Below are positions 56,127-64,000 of a DNA stretch of 64,000 bases, piece by piece. The notes below the pieces were generated by a model. It worked only from the letters and a program-made list of their open reading frames with translations. It was not told the origin of the DNA and searched no databases. Position 1 is the first letter of the stretch; each line of letters opens with the position of its first letter. The stretch is from Nocardioides thalensis (lineage in GTDB: Bacteria; Actinomycetota; Actinomycetes; Propionibacteriales; Nocardioidaceae), in the NCBI RefSeq assembly GCF_013410655.1, contig NZ_JACCFP010000001.1:1697501-1761500 (forward strand), written 5' to 3'. Made by a program: the position numbers and the translations under genes.

Positions 56127-56327
56127 ATGTCCGACAACCACGGCAACACCCCTGCGGCCTGGACCGCCGTCTTCGTCGCGCTGGTCGGGTTCGTCGTCGG
56201 CGGCGTCGGGCTGATGCTGTCGCCGGTGAGCATGCCGATCTTTTGGGTCGGCGTCGTCATCGTCGTCGCCGCGGGTGTCGTCTTCGTCGCGATGGACAAG
56301 ATGGGTCTGCACACCTCAGACCACTGA
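56127..56327 (+). CDS. HGxxPAAW family small membrane protein
   Basis: Encodes 66 residues with two membrane helices (about 12-30 and 36-56). The family signature HGNTPAAW is at 5-12. It is a fixed neighbour of trp genes in many actinobacteria; function unknown. GAGGAG lies 10 bases upstream of the ATG. Confidence 0.9.
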   Translation: MSDNHGNTPAAWTAVFVALVGFVVGGVGLMLSPVSMPIFWVGVVIVVAAGVVFVAMDKMGLHTSDH

Positions 56328-56353
56328 GCCCACTGACCGACCGAGGAGGGTCG

Positions 56354-56788
56354 ATGGCCGCCACCGCGCAGGTTGAGAGCGTCGCCCGCGACAGCCGCGC
56401 GCGCCGGCTGCTCGGGCCGGCCCTGGTGGCGGGCGGCATCTCGGCGGCCACGGTCGCGCTGCACTTCCGCGACCCGCACGCGGAGGGCTCCTGGGGCATC
56501 TGCCCGACCGCCGCGATGGGCCTCGCCTGCCCCGGTTGCGGCGGCCTGCGCGCGGTCAACGACCTCACCAACCTCCAGCTGGTCGACGCGGCGTCGAGCA
56601 ACCTGCTTTTCGTCGCCTCGATCCCGCTGTTGTTCTACGTCTTCTACCGCTGGACCAGCGGCCGGTGGTCCGGACGACCGTGGGAGCCGTCCGAGCGCGC
56701 GATGAAGTACTCGGCGGTCGCGGTCATCGGGCTCATGGCCGTCTTCACGCTGCTGCGCAACCTGCCCGGCTCCTGGCTCGCCCCCTGA
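56354..56788 (+). CDS. DUF2752 membrane protein
   Basis: Encodes 144 residues with about three membrane helices. CPTAAMGLACPGCGGLRA is the DUF2752 signature, a possible metal-binding loop. Follows the HGxxPAAW gene by 26 bases and has CGAGGAGGG as ribosome site. No known function. Confidence 0.9.
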   Translation: MAATAQVESVARDSRARRLLGPALVAGGISAATVALHFRDPHAEGSWGICPTAAMGLACPGCGGLRAVNDLTNLQLVDAASSNLLFVASIPLLFYVFYRWTSGRWSGRPWEPSERAMKYSAVAVIGLMAVFTLLRNLPGSWLAP

Positions 56789-56795
56789 GAAATAG

Positions 56796-56829
56796 CCGAT
56801 GGGCCACGGCCGGAGCCGTGACCCATCGG
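56796..56829. terminator. Bidirectional terminator
   Basis: CCGATGGG and CACGGC pair with GCCGTG and CCCATCGG around CGGA, 14 pairs with one mismatch. It lies between the convergent DUF2752 and DUF4190 genes and can serve both. Confidence 0.85.
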
Positions 56830-56845
56830 TCGAGTGCGGTGTGCG

Positions 56846-57169
56846 TCAGCTGGTGCTGAGCGACACGCTGCCTGCGATCGCGAACATGATGATGTAGAAC
56901 ACGATGCCGAGCACGGACAGCACCGTGCCGATGATGCCGCAGATGTAGCCGGCCTTGATCACGCCCGCGTTGCTGTAGGCCTGGCCGTCGTTCGACGCCT
57001 TCCTGCCCATGATGATCGCGGGGATGCCGGTGAAGATTCCGCAGCAGACGATGCTGAGGATCCCGAGGATCAGGATGGTCGTGCCCTGCGGGTGCTCCAT
57101 CGGGGCGCCGCCGTATGCGGGCTGGGGTGCTCCGTAGCCGCCCGGAGGCGGGGGCGCGTTGTAGCTCAC
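56846..57169 (-). CDS. DUF4190 membrane protein
   Basis: Encodes 107 residues. A Pro/Gly/Tyr-rich N-terminal tail (1-28) is followed by two membrane helices (about 32-52 and 75-100) with [10 protein letters not shown] between, the DUF4190 pattern. Function unknown. Its promoter lies in the 140-base region shared with trpC. Confidence 0.88.
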   Translation of the reverse strand: MSYNAPPPPGGYGAPQPAYGGAPMEHPQGTTILILGILSIVCCGIFTGIPAIIMGRKASNDGQAYSNAGVIKAGYICGIIGTVLSVLGIVFYIIMFAIAGSVSLSTS

Positions 57170-57309
57170 GTGTCTACCCTTCGTCGGGCCCGGGTCAGTC
57201 TCCGGGCAGTGTCTGGGAGGCTATCCACCTCGTGCCACACTCGAAACCACCTGGCGCGGGGTTGCGCGGAATTCATTTGCTGGTCGAGATGGCAGACAAC
57301 GGAGGCGTC
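57170..57309. promoter_or_regulatory. Divergent region DUF4190 gene / trpC
   Basis: It holds a GCCCGG/CCGGGC hairpin near 57200 and ends in the trpC ribosome site ACGGAGG. No Trp-rich leader peptide or attenuator is seen. An in-frame ATG at 57289 would add seven residues to trpC. Confidence 0.5.
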
Positions 57310-58113
57310 ATGACTGCGGGCTCAGTGCTCGACGAGATCGTCGCCGGCGTCCGCGAGGACCTCGCGGCCCGTCAGTCGGCGGTCAGCGAGGCCGACCTGC
57401 GCGCCGCGCTCGCCGACGTCGACCCGCCGCGCGACCCGATGCCGCACTTCCGCGCGCCGGGCTCGAGCGTGATCGCGGAGGTCAAGCGCAAGAGCCCCAG
57501 CAAGGGCGCGCTGGCCGACATCCCCGACCCCGCCGCGCTCGCGCAGGAGTACGCCGCCGGCGGCGCCCACGCGATCTCCGTGCTCACCGAGCAGCGGCGC
57601 TTCGGCGGCAGCCTCGACGACCTGCGCGCCGTGCGGGCCGCGGTCGACGTACCGATCCTGCGCAAGGACTTCATGGTCGAGAGCTACCAGCTGCTGGAGG
57701 CCCGGGCTGCCGGCGCCGACCTGGTGCTCCTCATCGTGGCGTCGCTCGACGACGAGACCCTCCGCCGACTCCACGACGAGGCGCGCGAGCTCGGGCTCAC
57801 CGTGCTGGTCGAGGTGCACGACGAGGAGGAGACCGAGCGTGCGGTGTTCCTCGGCGCCGAGCTGATCGGCGTCAACGCCCGCAACCTCAAGACACTCGAG
57901 GTCGATCCCGACGTCTTCGCCCGGCTGGAGCCGCTGGTCCCCGACGACCGGGTGCTGGTGGCCGAGTCCGGGATCTCCGGCCGCTCCGACGTGGAGCGCT
58001 ACGTCGCCGAGGGGGCCCGGGTGGTGCTCGTCGGCGAGGCGTTGGTGAAGGACGGCGCGCCGCGGGAGGCGGTGCGCAGCATGACAGGAGTTCATGGTGA
58101 CCTCGCGCTTTGA
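57310..58113 (+). CDS. trpC: Indole-3-glycerol phosphate synthase
   Basis: Encodes 267 residues, TIM barrel. [13 protein letters not shown] with the catalytic lysine, [12 protein letters not shown] and VAESGIS are present. It is monofunctional, without a fused TrpF. ATG 57310 follows GGAGG by 6 bases. Overlaps trpB by 20 bases. Confidence 0.95.
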   Translation: MTAGSVLDEIVAGVREDLAARQSAVSEADLRAALADVDPPRDPMPHFRAPGSSVIAEVKRKSPSKGALADIPDPAALAQEYAAGGAHAISVLTEQRRFGGSLDDLRAVRAAVDVPILRKDFMVESYQLLEARAAGADLVLLIVASLDDETLRRLHDEARELGLTVLVEVHDEEETERAVFLGAELIGVNARNLKTLEVDPDVFARLEPLVPDDRVLVAESGISGRSDVERYVAEGARVVLVGEALVKDGAPREAVRSMTGVHGDLAL

Positions 58114-59338
58114 CGCGGACCAGCACGGGTGGTTCGGAGGCGCCGGCGCCTTCGGCGGCCGGTTCATGCCCGAAGCCCTGATCGCGGCGCTCGACGAGCT
58201 CGACACCGCCTGGGAGAAGGCGATGGCCGACCCGAGCTTCGGCCACGAGTTCGAGCAGCTGCTCCAGAACTACGCCGGGGTGCCGAGCATGCTCTACGAC
58301 GCGCACCGCCTCTCCGAGGTGGCGGGCGCGCGGATCCTCCTCAAGCGCGAGGACCTCAACCACACGGGGGCGCACAAGATCCGCAACGTGCTCGGCCAGG
58401 CGCTGCTCACCAAGCGGATGGGCAAGACGCGCGTCATCGCCGAGACCGGCGCCGGTCAGCACGGCGTCGCCTCGGCCACCGCCGCGGCCTACCTCGGGCT
58501 CGACTGCACCGTCTACATGGGCGAGGTCGACACGGAGCGGCAGGCGCTCAACGTGGCGCGGATGCAGCTGCTCGGCGCAGAGGTGGTGCCGGTCAAGAGC
58601 GGCTCGCGCACGCTCAAGGACGCCATCAACGAGGCACTCCGCGACTGGGTCGCCAGCGTCGACCACACCGCCTACCTGTTCGGCACCGCCGCCGGCCCGC
58701 ACCCGTTCCCCAGCCTGGTCCTCAGCTTCGTGCGCGGCATCGGCGACGAGGCGCGCCAGCAGTGCCTCGACCTGACCGGTGCGCTGCCCGACGCGATCGC
58801 GGCCTGCGTCGGCGGCGGCTCCAACGCGATCGGCCTCTTTGCCGGCTTCATCGACGACCCGGAGGTCGACATCTACGGGTTCGAGGCCGGCGGCGACGGC
58901 GTCGAGAGCGGGCGCCACGCTGCCACGATCTTCGCCGGCAGCATCGGCGTGCTCCACGGCGCGCGCACGTTCGTGCTCCAGGACGACGACGGCCAGACGG
59001 TGGAGTCGCACTCGATCTCGGCGGGCCTCGACTACCCGGGCGTCGGGCCGCAGCACGCCGCGCTCTCGGCGGGCGGGCGGGCGACGTACCTCCCCGTCAC
59101 CGACGCCGAGGCCATGGACGCCATGGCCCTGCTCGCGAAGACCGAGGGCATCATCCCGGCCATCGAGTCGGCGCACGCCGTCGCCGGCACGCTCAAGGTC
59201 GCCAAGGAGCGGCCCGGCCAGACCCTGCTGGTCAACCTCTCGGGTCGCGGCGACAAGGACATGGGCACCGCGCTGGAGTACTTCGGGCTCGGGCGCGCCG
59301 ATGCCGAGCAGCCGCCGGGAGAGGGTGTCGAGGCATGA
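58094..59338 (+). CDS. trpB: Tryptophan synthase beta chain
   Basis: Encodes 414 residues. The PLP lysine is in [13 protein letters not shown] near 96; the glycine-rich phosphate loop [10 protein letters not shown] and the Glu in [11 protein letters not shown] are present. It forms the alpha2-beta2 complex with TrpA. ATG after CAGGAG; stop overlaps trpA (ATGA). Confidence 0.96.
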   Translation: MVTSRFDADQHGWFGGAGAFGGRFMPEALIAALDELDTAWEKAMADPSFGHEFEQLLQNYAGVPSMLYDAHRLSEVAGARILLKREDLNHTGAHKIRNVLGQALLTKRMGKTRVIAETGAGQHGVASATAAAYLGLDCTVYMGEVDTERQALNVARMQLLGAEVVPVKSGSRTLKDAINEALRDWVASVDHTAYLFGTAAGPHPFPSLVLSFVRGIGDEARQQCLDLTGALPDAIAACVGGGSNAIGLFAGFIDDPEVDIYGFEAGGDGVESGRHAATIFAGSIGVLHGARTFVLQDDDGQTVESHSISAGLDYPGVGPQHAALSAGGRATYLPVTDAEAMDAMALLAKTEGIIPAIESAHAVAGTLKVAKERPGQTLLVNLSGRGDKDMGTALEYFGLGRADAEQPPGEGVEA

Positions 59339-60144
59339 GCAGCAGCACCGCCTTCGAGAAGGCGCGCGCCGACGACCGAGCCGCGCTCGTGGGCTACCTG
59401 CCGGCCGGCTTCCCCGACGTCGACGGCAGCATCGCCGCGCTGAAGGTGATGGTCGAGGCCGGCTGTGACGTCATCGAGATCGGCCTGCCCTACAGCGACC
59501 CGGTCATGGACGGGCCCACCATCCAGACCGCGGCTCAGCAGGCGCTCGACGCGGGCGTCCGCACGACCGACGTGCTGCGCGTCGTGGAGGCGGTCGCCGC
59601 GACCGGCACCCCGACGCTGGTGATGACCTACTGGAACCCCGTCGAGAGGTACGGCGTCGAGCGCTTCGCCGCCGATCTGGCGAGCGCCGGGGGAGCGGGG
59701 CTCATCACGCCCGACCTGACGCCCGACTTCGCTCCTGAGTGGATCGCCGCCGCCGACGAGCGCGACCTCGACAAGGTCTTCCTCGTGGCCCCCTCGTCGA
59801 CCGACGAGCGGATCGCGATGACCACGGCCGCGTGCCGCGGCTTCGTCTACGCCACCGCCGTCATGGGCGTCACCGGTGCGCGCGCCAGCACCAGCGAGCT
59901 GGCCGGGCCGCTCGTCGCCCGCACCAAGGCGGCGGCTGCGCAGTCGGCGCCCGGCCTGCCGGTCGGGGTCGGCCTCGGCGTCAGCAACGGCGCGCAGGCC
60001 GCCGAGATCGCGGCGTACGCCGACGGCGTCATCGTCGGCTCGGCGTTCGTCCGCACCCTGCTCGACCACCCGGGTGACATCGAGGCCGGCTGCCGTGCGC
60101 TGGGCGCGCTCACCGAGGACCTGGCAGGAGGCGTCCGGTCTTGA
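59335..60144 (+). CDS. trpA: Tryptophan synthase alpha chain
   Basis: Encodes 269 residues, TIM barrel. The catalytic Glu lies in [16 protein letters not shown] and the Asp in LITPDLTPD. The ATGVTG-like loop is [10 protein letters not shown]. The stop overlaps the TTG start of the lipoprotein gene, and the palindromic repeat begins at once after it. Confidence 0.95.
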   Translation: MSSSTAFEKARADDRAALVGYLPAGFPDVDGSIAALKVMVEAGCDVIEIGLPYSDPVMDGPTIQTAAQQALDAGVRTTDVLRVVEAVAATGTPTLVMTYWNPVERYGVERFAADLASAGGAGLITPDLTPDFAPEWIAAADERDLDKVFLVAPSSTDERIAMTTAACRGFVYATAVMGVTGARASTSELAGPLVARTKAAAAQSAPGLPVGVGLGVSNGAQAAEIAAYADGVIVGSAFVRTLLDHPGDIEAGCRALGALTEDLAGGVRS

Positions 60145-60776
60145 GGTCTCGATACGCCGTCGCTCGTTCCTCGCGACGGCTACTCGACCACCAATGGGCG
60201 GCCGCAGTTGCCGGGTTGTTCCTGCTCGGTGCGTGCGGCGGCGACTCCACCGAGTTCGCCGGCTCGCGGCTCGACGAGCCCTACCAGGTGCCGGGCGTCG
60301 CGCTAACGGACACCACCGGCGCGCCGTACTCCCTGACCGAGGACACCGACCGCCCGCTGACGCTGGTCTTCTTCGGCTACACGCACTGCCCCGACCTGTG
60401 CCCACTGGTGATGAGCAACCTGTCCGCGGCCCTCAACCAGCTCGACGACGACCAGCGCGACGACGTCGACCTGGTGTTCGTCACCACCGACCCGGAGCGC
60501 GACGACGAGGCCGCGCTGCGCGACTACCTCGACGGCTACGGCGACGACATCGTCGGCCTCACGGGCAGCCTCGACACCATCGTCGAGCTGGGCGAGCCGA
60601 TGCACGTCTACGTCAACGACGGCAAGAAGCTGCCGAGCGGTGGCTACGATCTCGGCGGTCACACCACCGCGGTCCTCGGCATCGACGCCAGCGACGAGGC
60701 CGTCGTGGTCTGGTCCGACGACACCTCCGCGACGGAGTTCGCGAACGACATCGAGACCCTCCTGGAGGAGTCATGA
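60141..60776 (+). CDS. Sco1/SenC-like copper lipoprotein
   Basis: Encodes 211 residues. A thioredoxin-fold Sco1 domain has the copper motif CPDLC in GYTHCPDLCPLV and a C-terminal His in DLGGHTTAV. It probably helps copper delivery to cytochrome oxidase. The N-terminus has a lipobox, LLGAC, so it should be lipidated by Lgt, the next gene. The only usable start is TTG 60141, overlapping the trpA stop. Residues 2 to about 18 are encoded by a palindromic repeat and form the positively charged part of the signal peptide. Confidence 0.88.
   Translation: MRSRYAVARSSRRLLDHQWAAAVAGLFLLGACGGDSTEFAGSRLDEPYQVPGVALTDTTGAPYSLTEDTDRPLTLVFFGYTHCPDLCPLVMSNLSAALNQLDDDQRDDVDLVFVTTDPERDDEAALRDYLDGYGDDIVGLTGSLDTIVELGEPMHVYVNDGKKLPSGGYDLGGHTTAVLGIDASDEAVVVWSDDTSATEFANDIETLLEES
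60145..60192. repeat. GGTCTCGA-type palindromic repeat
   Basis: It begins GGTCTCGATACG and ends CTACTCGACCACC. Inside is a perfect 8-bp hairpin, GCCGTCGC/GCGACGGC, around 9 bases. I recall repeats of this form as abundant in Nocardioides genomes. It lies directly after the trpA stop and is read as protein by the downstream lipoprotein. Confidence 0.75.
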
Positions 60777-61708
60777 TCGAGCTGCTGAGCATTCCGAGCC
60801 CCGCCGACGGGGTGTGGAACCTCGGCCCGGTGCCGATCCGCGGCTACGCGCTGTGCATCATCGCCGGCATCATCGCCGCGATCTGGATCGGCGAGCGCCG
60901 CTGGGTCGCCCGCGGCGGCAAGTACGGCGACATCCAGGACATCGCCATCTGGGCGGTCCCGTTCGGGCTGGTCGGCGCCCGGCTCTACCACGTCGCGACC
61001 GACTGGGAGCGCTACTTCGGCGACGACAGTGTGGAGGGGCCGATCGGCATCCTCTACGTCTGGCACGGCGGCCTCGGCATCTGGGGCGGCGTCGCGCTCG
61101 GTGCCCTCGGCGCCTGGCTCGGCGCGCGCTACAAGGGCATTCGGATCGCGCCGGTGCTCGACGCCGTCGCTCCCGGCGTGCTGGTCGCGCAGGCGATCGG
61201 CCGGTGGGGCAACTGGTTCAACCAGGAGCTCTACGGTCGGCCGACCGACCTCCCGTGGGGCCTCGAGATCGACCGGGCCCACTTCAGCGAGGCCTACGTC
61301 GACCAGGCGCCGTCGCCGTTGCCCGAGATGGCGACGTTCCACCCGACCTTCCTCTACGAGTGCCTGTGGAACCTCGCGGCCGCTGCGCTGATCGTGTTCT
61401 TCCTCGAGAAGCGCTTCAAGCTCGGCCATGGCCGCGTGATGGCCGTCTACGTGATGCTCTACACGCTCGGGCGCGGCTGGATCGAGTACATCCGGATCGA
61501 TGACGTCCAGCTCGAGAACGTGCTCGGCCTTCGGTTCAACGTGTGGACCTCGATCGTGCTGTTCGCGCTGGCCACGGCGTACTTCGTCTGGTCGCAGCGC
61601 ACCCACCCGGGCGTCGAGGAGTCGGTGTACGTCGACCGTGAGCCTGATGTGACGGATGCGACTGCGGAGGAGGCTCCGGAGGCGTCCACGGATGGCTCCG
61701 GGGGATAA
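60773..61708 (+). CDS. lgt: Prolipoprotein diacylglyceryl transferase
   Basis: Encodes 311 residues with about seven membrane helices; transfers diacylglycerol from phosphatidylglycerol to lipobox cysteines. The family motif GRWGNWFNQELYGRPT is near 140 and HGGLGIWGG near 100. An acidic C-terminal tail of about 35 residues is extra. It overlaps the Sco1-like gene (ATGA). The lgt position after trpA is common in actinobacteria. Confidence 0.95.
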   Translation: MIELLSIPSPADGVWNLGPVPIRGYALCIIAGIIAAIWIGERRWVARGGKYGDIQDIAIWAVPFGLVGARLYHVATDWERYFGDDSVEGPIGILYVWHGGLGIWGGVALGALGAWLGARYKGIRIAPVLDAVAPGVLVAQAIGRWGNWFNQELYGRPTDLPWGLEIDRAHFSEAYVDQAPSPLPEMATFHPTFLYECLWNLAAAALIVFFLEKRFKLGHGRVMAVYVMLYTLGRGWIEYIRIDDVQLENVLGLRFNVWTSIVLFALATAYFVWSQRTHPGVEESVYVDREPDVTDATAEEAPEASTDGSGG

Positions 61709-61798
61709 ACGGCGCGTCACACTGTAGTAACCTGAGGCTTCCGCCGCGTGGGCCAGTGACGTCCCTTGCGCCCTCTTTAGCCGACGGGAGAACTTCTG
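61709..61798 (+). promoter_or_regulatory. gltB upstream region
   Basis: A 90-base gap. TAGTAACCT near 61724 could be a -10, giving a leader of about 60 bases. GGGAG at about 61785 is the ribosome site. No terminator for lgt is obvious. Confidence 0.4.
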
Positions 61799-64000
61799 GT
61801 GCCCTACTCGCACGCGTTCCCGCCGCCGCAGGGTCTGTACGACCCTCGTCACGAGCACGACAACTGTGGTGTTGCGTTCGTCGCGACGATGACCGGCGAG
61901 GCCAGCCACGACATCGTGGCCAAGGCCCTGACTGCCCTCCGCAACCTCGACCACCGCGGTGCCGCGGGCGCCGAGCCCAACTCGGGCGACGGCGCCGGCA
62001 TCCTGATGCAGGTGCCCGACGCGTTCCTGCGCGACGTCGCGACCGAGGCCGGCTTCGAGCTGCCCGCGGCCACGACGTACGCCGTCGGCACCGCGTTCCT
62101 GCCCGGTGACGACGAGCAGGTCGCCAAGACCCGTCAGCGCATCGAGGAGATCGCCGTCGAGGAGGGCCTCGACGTCCTCGGCTGGCGCGAGGTCCCGGTC
62201 AACCCGGAGATCCTCGGCACCATGGCGCGCAGCGTCATGCCGACGTTCACCCAGCTGTTCGTCCAGGGATCCGGCCAGCGGCTGACCGGGATGGCGCTGG
62301 AACGGCTCGCGTTCTGCCTGCGCAAGCGCGCCGAGCGCGAGACCGACGTCTACTTCCCGTCGCTGTCGTCGCGCACCCTCGCCTACAAGGGCATGCTGAC
62401 GACCGACCAGCTCGACAACTTCTTCCCCGACCTGGTCGACGAGCGCATCGCCTCGGCGCTGGCCGTCGTCCACTCGCGGTTCTCGACCAACACGTTCCCG
62501 AGCTGGCCGCTGTCGCACCCGTTCCGGTTCATCGCCCACAACGGCGAGATCAACACCGTCATGGGCAACCGCAACTGGATGCGGGCCCGCGAGGCGCTGC
62601 TGTCCTCCGACGTGATCCCCGGCGACCTCGAGCGGCTGTTCCCGATCTGCACGCCCGGCGCCTCGGACTCCGCGTCGTTCGACGAGGTCCTCGAGCTGCT
62701 GCACATGGGCGGCCGCAGCCTGCCGCACTCGGTGCTGATGATGATCCCCGAGGCGTGGGAGAACCACACCGAGATGGACGAGAAGCGGCGCGACTTCTAC
62801 CGCTTCCACTCCACGATGATGGAGCCGTGGGACGGCCCCGCCTGCGTCGTCTTCACCGACGGCTCGCAGATTGGCGCCGTGCTCGACCGCAACGGTCTCC
62901 GCCCGTCGCGCTTCTGGGTGACCGACGACGGCCTCGTCGTCCTCGCCTCCGAGGTCGGCGTGCTCGACCTCGACCCGGCCACGGTGGTCCGCAAGGGCCG
63001 CCTCCAGCCGGGCCGGATGTTCCTCGTCGACACCGAGGAGCACCGGATCATCGAGGACGAGGAGATCAAGGCCGAGCTCGCCGCGGAGCACCCGTACGGC
63101 GAGTGGCTCCACGCCGGGATGATCCACCTCGACGACGTGCCCGAGCGCGAGCACGTGGTCCACACCCACGCGTCGGTGACCCGCCGCCAGCAGATCTTCG
63201 GCTACACCGAGGAGGAGCTGCGGATCCTGCTCACCCCGATGGCCAACACCGGTGGCGAGGCGCTCGGCTCGATGGGCACCGACACCCCGATCGCGGCGCT
63301 GAGCGACAAGCCGCGCCTGCTGTTCGACTATTTCTCGCAGCTGTTCGCGCAGGTGACCAACCCGCCGCTCGACGCGATCCGCGAGGAGCTCGTCACCTCG
63401 CTCAACGGCAGCATCGGCCCGGAGTCCAACCTGCTCCAGCCGACGCCGGCGTCGTGCCGCCAGGTCGTCCTGCCGTTCCCGGTCATCTCCAACGACGACC
63501 TGGCCAAGATCCGCCACATCAACCGTGACGGCGACATGCCGGGCTTCATCACCCACGTGTCGCGCGGTCTCTACCCCGTCGACGGCGGGGGAGCGGCGAT
63601 GGCCCAGCGGATCGACGAGATCTGCCAGGAGGTGTCCGACGCGATCGCGCGCGGCGCCCGGATCATCGTGCTGTCCGACCGCCACTCCGACCAGCAGCAG
63701 GCGCCGATCCCGTCGCTCCTGCTGACCGGTGCGGTCCACCACCACCTGGTGCGCGAGAAGACCCGCACCCAGGTCGGGCTCCTCGTCGAGGCCGGCGACG
63801 TGCGCGAGGTCCACCACGTCGCGCTCCTCGTCGGGTACGGCGCGGCCGCGGTCAACCCGTACCTCGCGATGGAGTCCGTCGAGGACCTCGCGCGGGACGG
63901 CCACTTCGTGAAGGTCGACCCCGACGTCGCGGTCAAGAACCTGATCAAGGGTCTCGGCAAGGGCGTCGTCAAGGTCATGTCGAAGATCGGCGTGAGCACC
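61799..64000 (+). CDS. gltB: Glutamate synthase, large subunit (partial)
   Basis: 734 codons are visible; the gene runs off the right edge. It forms glutamate from glutamine and 2-oxoglutarate with NADPH. Read from GTG 61799: residues 1-22 are a propeptide and Cys23 (HDNCGVAF) becomes the N-terminal nucleophile. The glutaminase domain includes [15 protein letters not shown] and [11 protein letters not shown]. The central domain begins near residue 440. The family usually has about 1500 residues, so roughly half is here. The synthase domain with the iron-sulfur cluster and FMN site lies beyond the window. Confidence 0.95.
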   Translation, partial: MPYSHAFPPPQGLYDPRHEHDNCGVAFVATMTGEASHDIVAKALTALRNLDHRGAAGAEPNSGDGAGILMQVPDAFLRDVATEAGFELPAATTYAVGTAFLPGDDEQVAKTRQRIEEIAVEEGLDVLGWREVPVNPEILGTMARSVMPTFTQLFVQGSGQRLTGMALERLAFCLRKRAERETDVYFPSLSSRTLAYKGMLTTDQLDNFFPDLVDERIASALAVVHSRFSTNTFPSWPLSHPFRFIAHNGEINTVMGNRNWMRAREALLSSDVIPGDLERLFPICTPGASDSASFDEVLELLHMGGRSLPHSVLMMIPEAWENHTEMDEKRRDFYRFHSTMMEPWDGPACVVFTDGSQIGAVLDRNGLRPSRFWVTDDGLVVLASEVGVLDLDPATVVRKGRLQPGRMFLVDTEEHRIIEDEEIKAELAAEHPYGEWLHAGMIHLDDVPEREHVVHTHASVTRRQQIFGYTEEELRILLTPMANTGGEALGSMGTDTPIAALSDKPRLLFDYFSQLFAQVTNPPLDAIREELVTSLNGSIGPESNLLQPTPASCRQVVLPFPVISNDDLAKIRHINRDGDMPGFITHVSRGLYPVDGGGAAMAQRIDEICQEVSDAIARGARIIVLSDRHSDQQQAPIPSLLLTGAVHHHLVREKTRTQVGLLVEAGDVREVHHVALLVGYGAAAVNPYLAMESVEDLARDGHFVKVDPDVAVKNLIKGLGKGVVKVMSKIGVST

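Noticed and set aside
57170..57309. Tryptophan attenuator or leader peptide before trpC
   Set aside because: No short frame with clustered Trp codons and no paired terminator/antiterminator stems are visible.
60659..63904. A 1081-residue antisense frame opposite lgt and gltB
   Set aside because: The plus strand holds clear lgt and gltB with intact motifs. The antisense product has no recognisable domain.

Overview
This 64 kb window comes from a high-GC actinobacterium and looks chromosomal throughout. The gene order, the many GTG starts with 1-8 bp overlaps, the bifunctional HisA/TrpF logic and the interspersed palindromes beginning GGTCTCGA and ending CTCGACCACC suggest a Nocardioides-like member of the Nocardioidaceae. 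The genus is an inference; the 23S and 5S sequences would settle it. I see no phage, insertion sequence, integrase or CRISPR array. No gene-free stretch exceeds about 250 bases apart from the rRNA genes.

Layout. (1) 1-3650: end of an rRNA operon (spacer, 23S, 5S, terminator). (2) 3683-7355: small conserved or unknown genes, including a TPR-like protein with an Arg-Gly-Lys-Pro repeat tail and a DUF3145 protein. (3) 7418-13833, minus strand: fatty-acid operon fasR-fabD-fabH-acpP-fabF-accD6. A hydrolase, aceE, a DUF3052 gene, an acyl-CoA ligase and an AhpE-type peroxiredoxin follow. This order matches the Mycobacterium tuberculosis Rv2238c-Rv2247 region. (4) 20557-24475: tRNA-Val(TAC), then an exported Asp-rich protein with a Ser/Thr kinase, facing a two-component system that starts with a second exported Asp-rich protein. 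Both Asp-rich genes carry the same 27-bp operator-like box. (5) 24683-36275: a second acyl-CoA ligase and scattered late cobalamin genes (cobQ, RNase H/CobC fusion, cobU, cobS, cobT), with the Nif3, zinc-ribbon and RNase H genes in their usual cluster. (6) 36287-43951: an RTX-like secreted protein, dnaE, two membrane-associated genes and a LON-domain protein. (7) 44019-49221: hisD-C-B-H-A-F. (8) 49239-54846: an accessory block with a serine hydrolase, YjbQ and a heterodimeric ABC exporter. (9) 54857-55080: a large palindromic array of 22-bp repeats. (10) 55091-64000: hisI, Trp-associated membrane gene, trpC-B-A, a Sco1-like lipoprotein, lgt and the start of gltB, which runs off the right edge.

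How the genes work together. AceE makes acetyl-CoA, AccD6 and FabD supply malonyl-ACP, and FabH/FabF start and extend chains on AcpP under FasR. The his and trp genes lack trpE, trpD and trpF in the window, so HisA is expected to act as PriA for both pathways. Lgt lipidates proteins such as the neighbouring Sco1-like lipoprotein.

Most interesting points: the paired operator boxes around the two-component/Asp-rich-protein module; the palindromic 22-bp repeat array just upstream of hisI; a FabD with a fused biotin-carrier-like domain that lacks the biotinylated lysine; palindromic repeats that have become coding sequence in an ABC exporter and in a Sco1-like lipoprotein; a recurrent leaderless promoter layout; and an unlisted 50-residue cysteine-rich protein.
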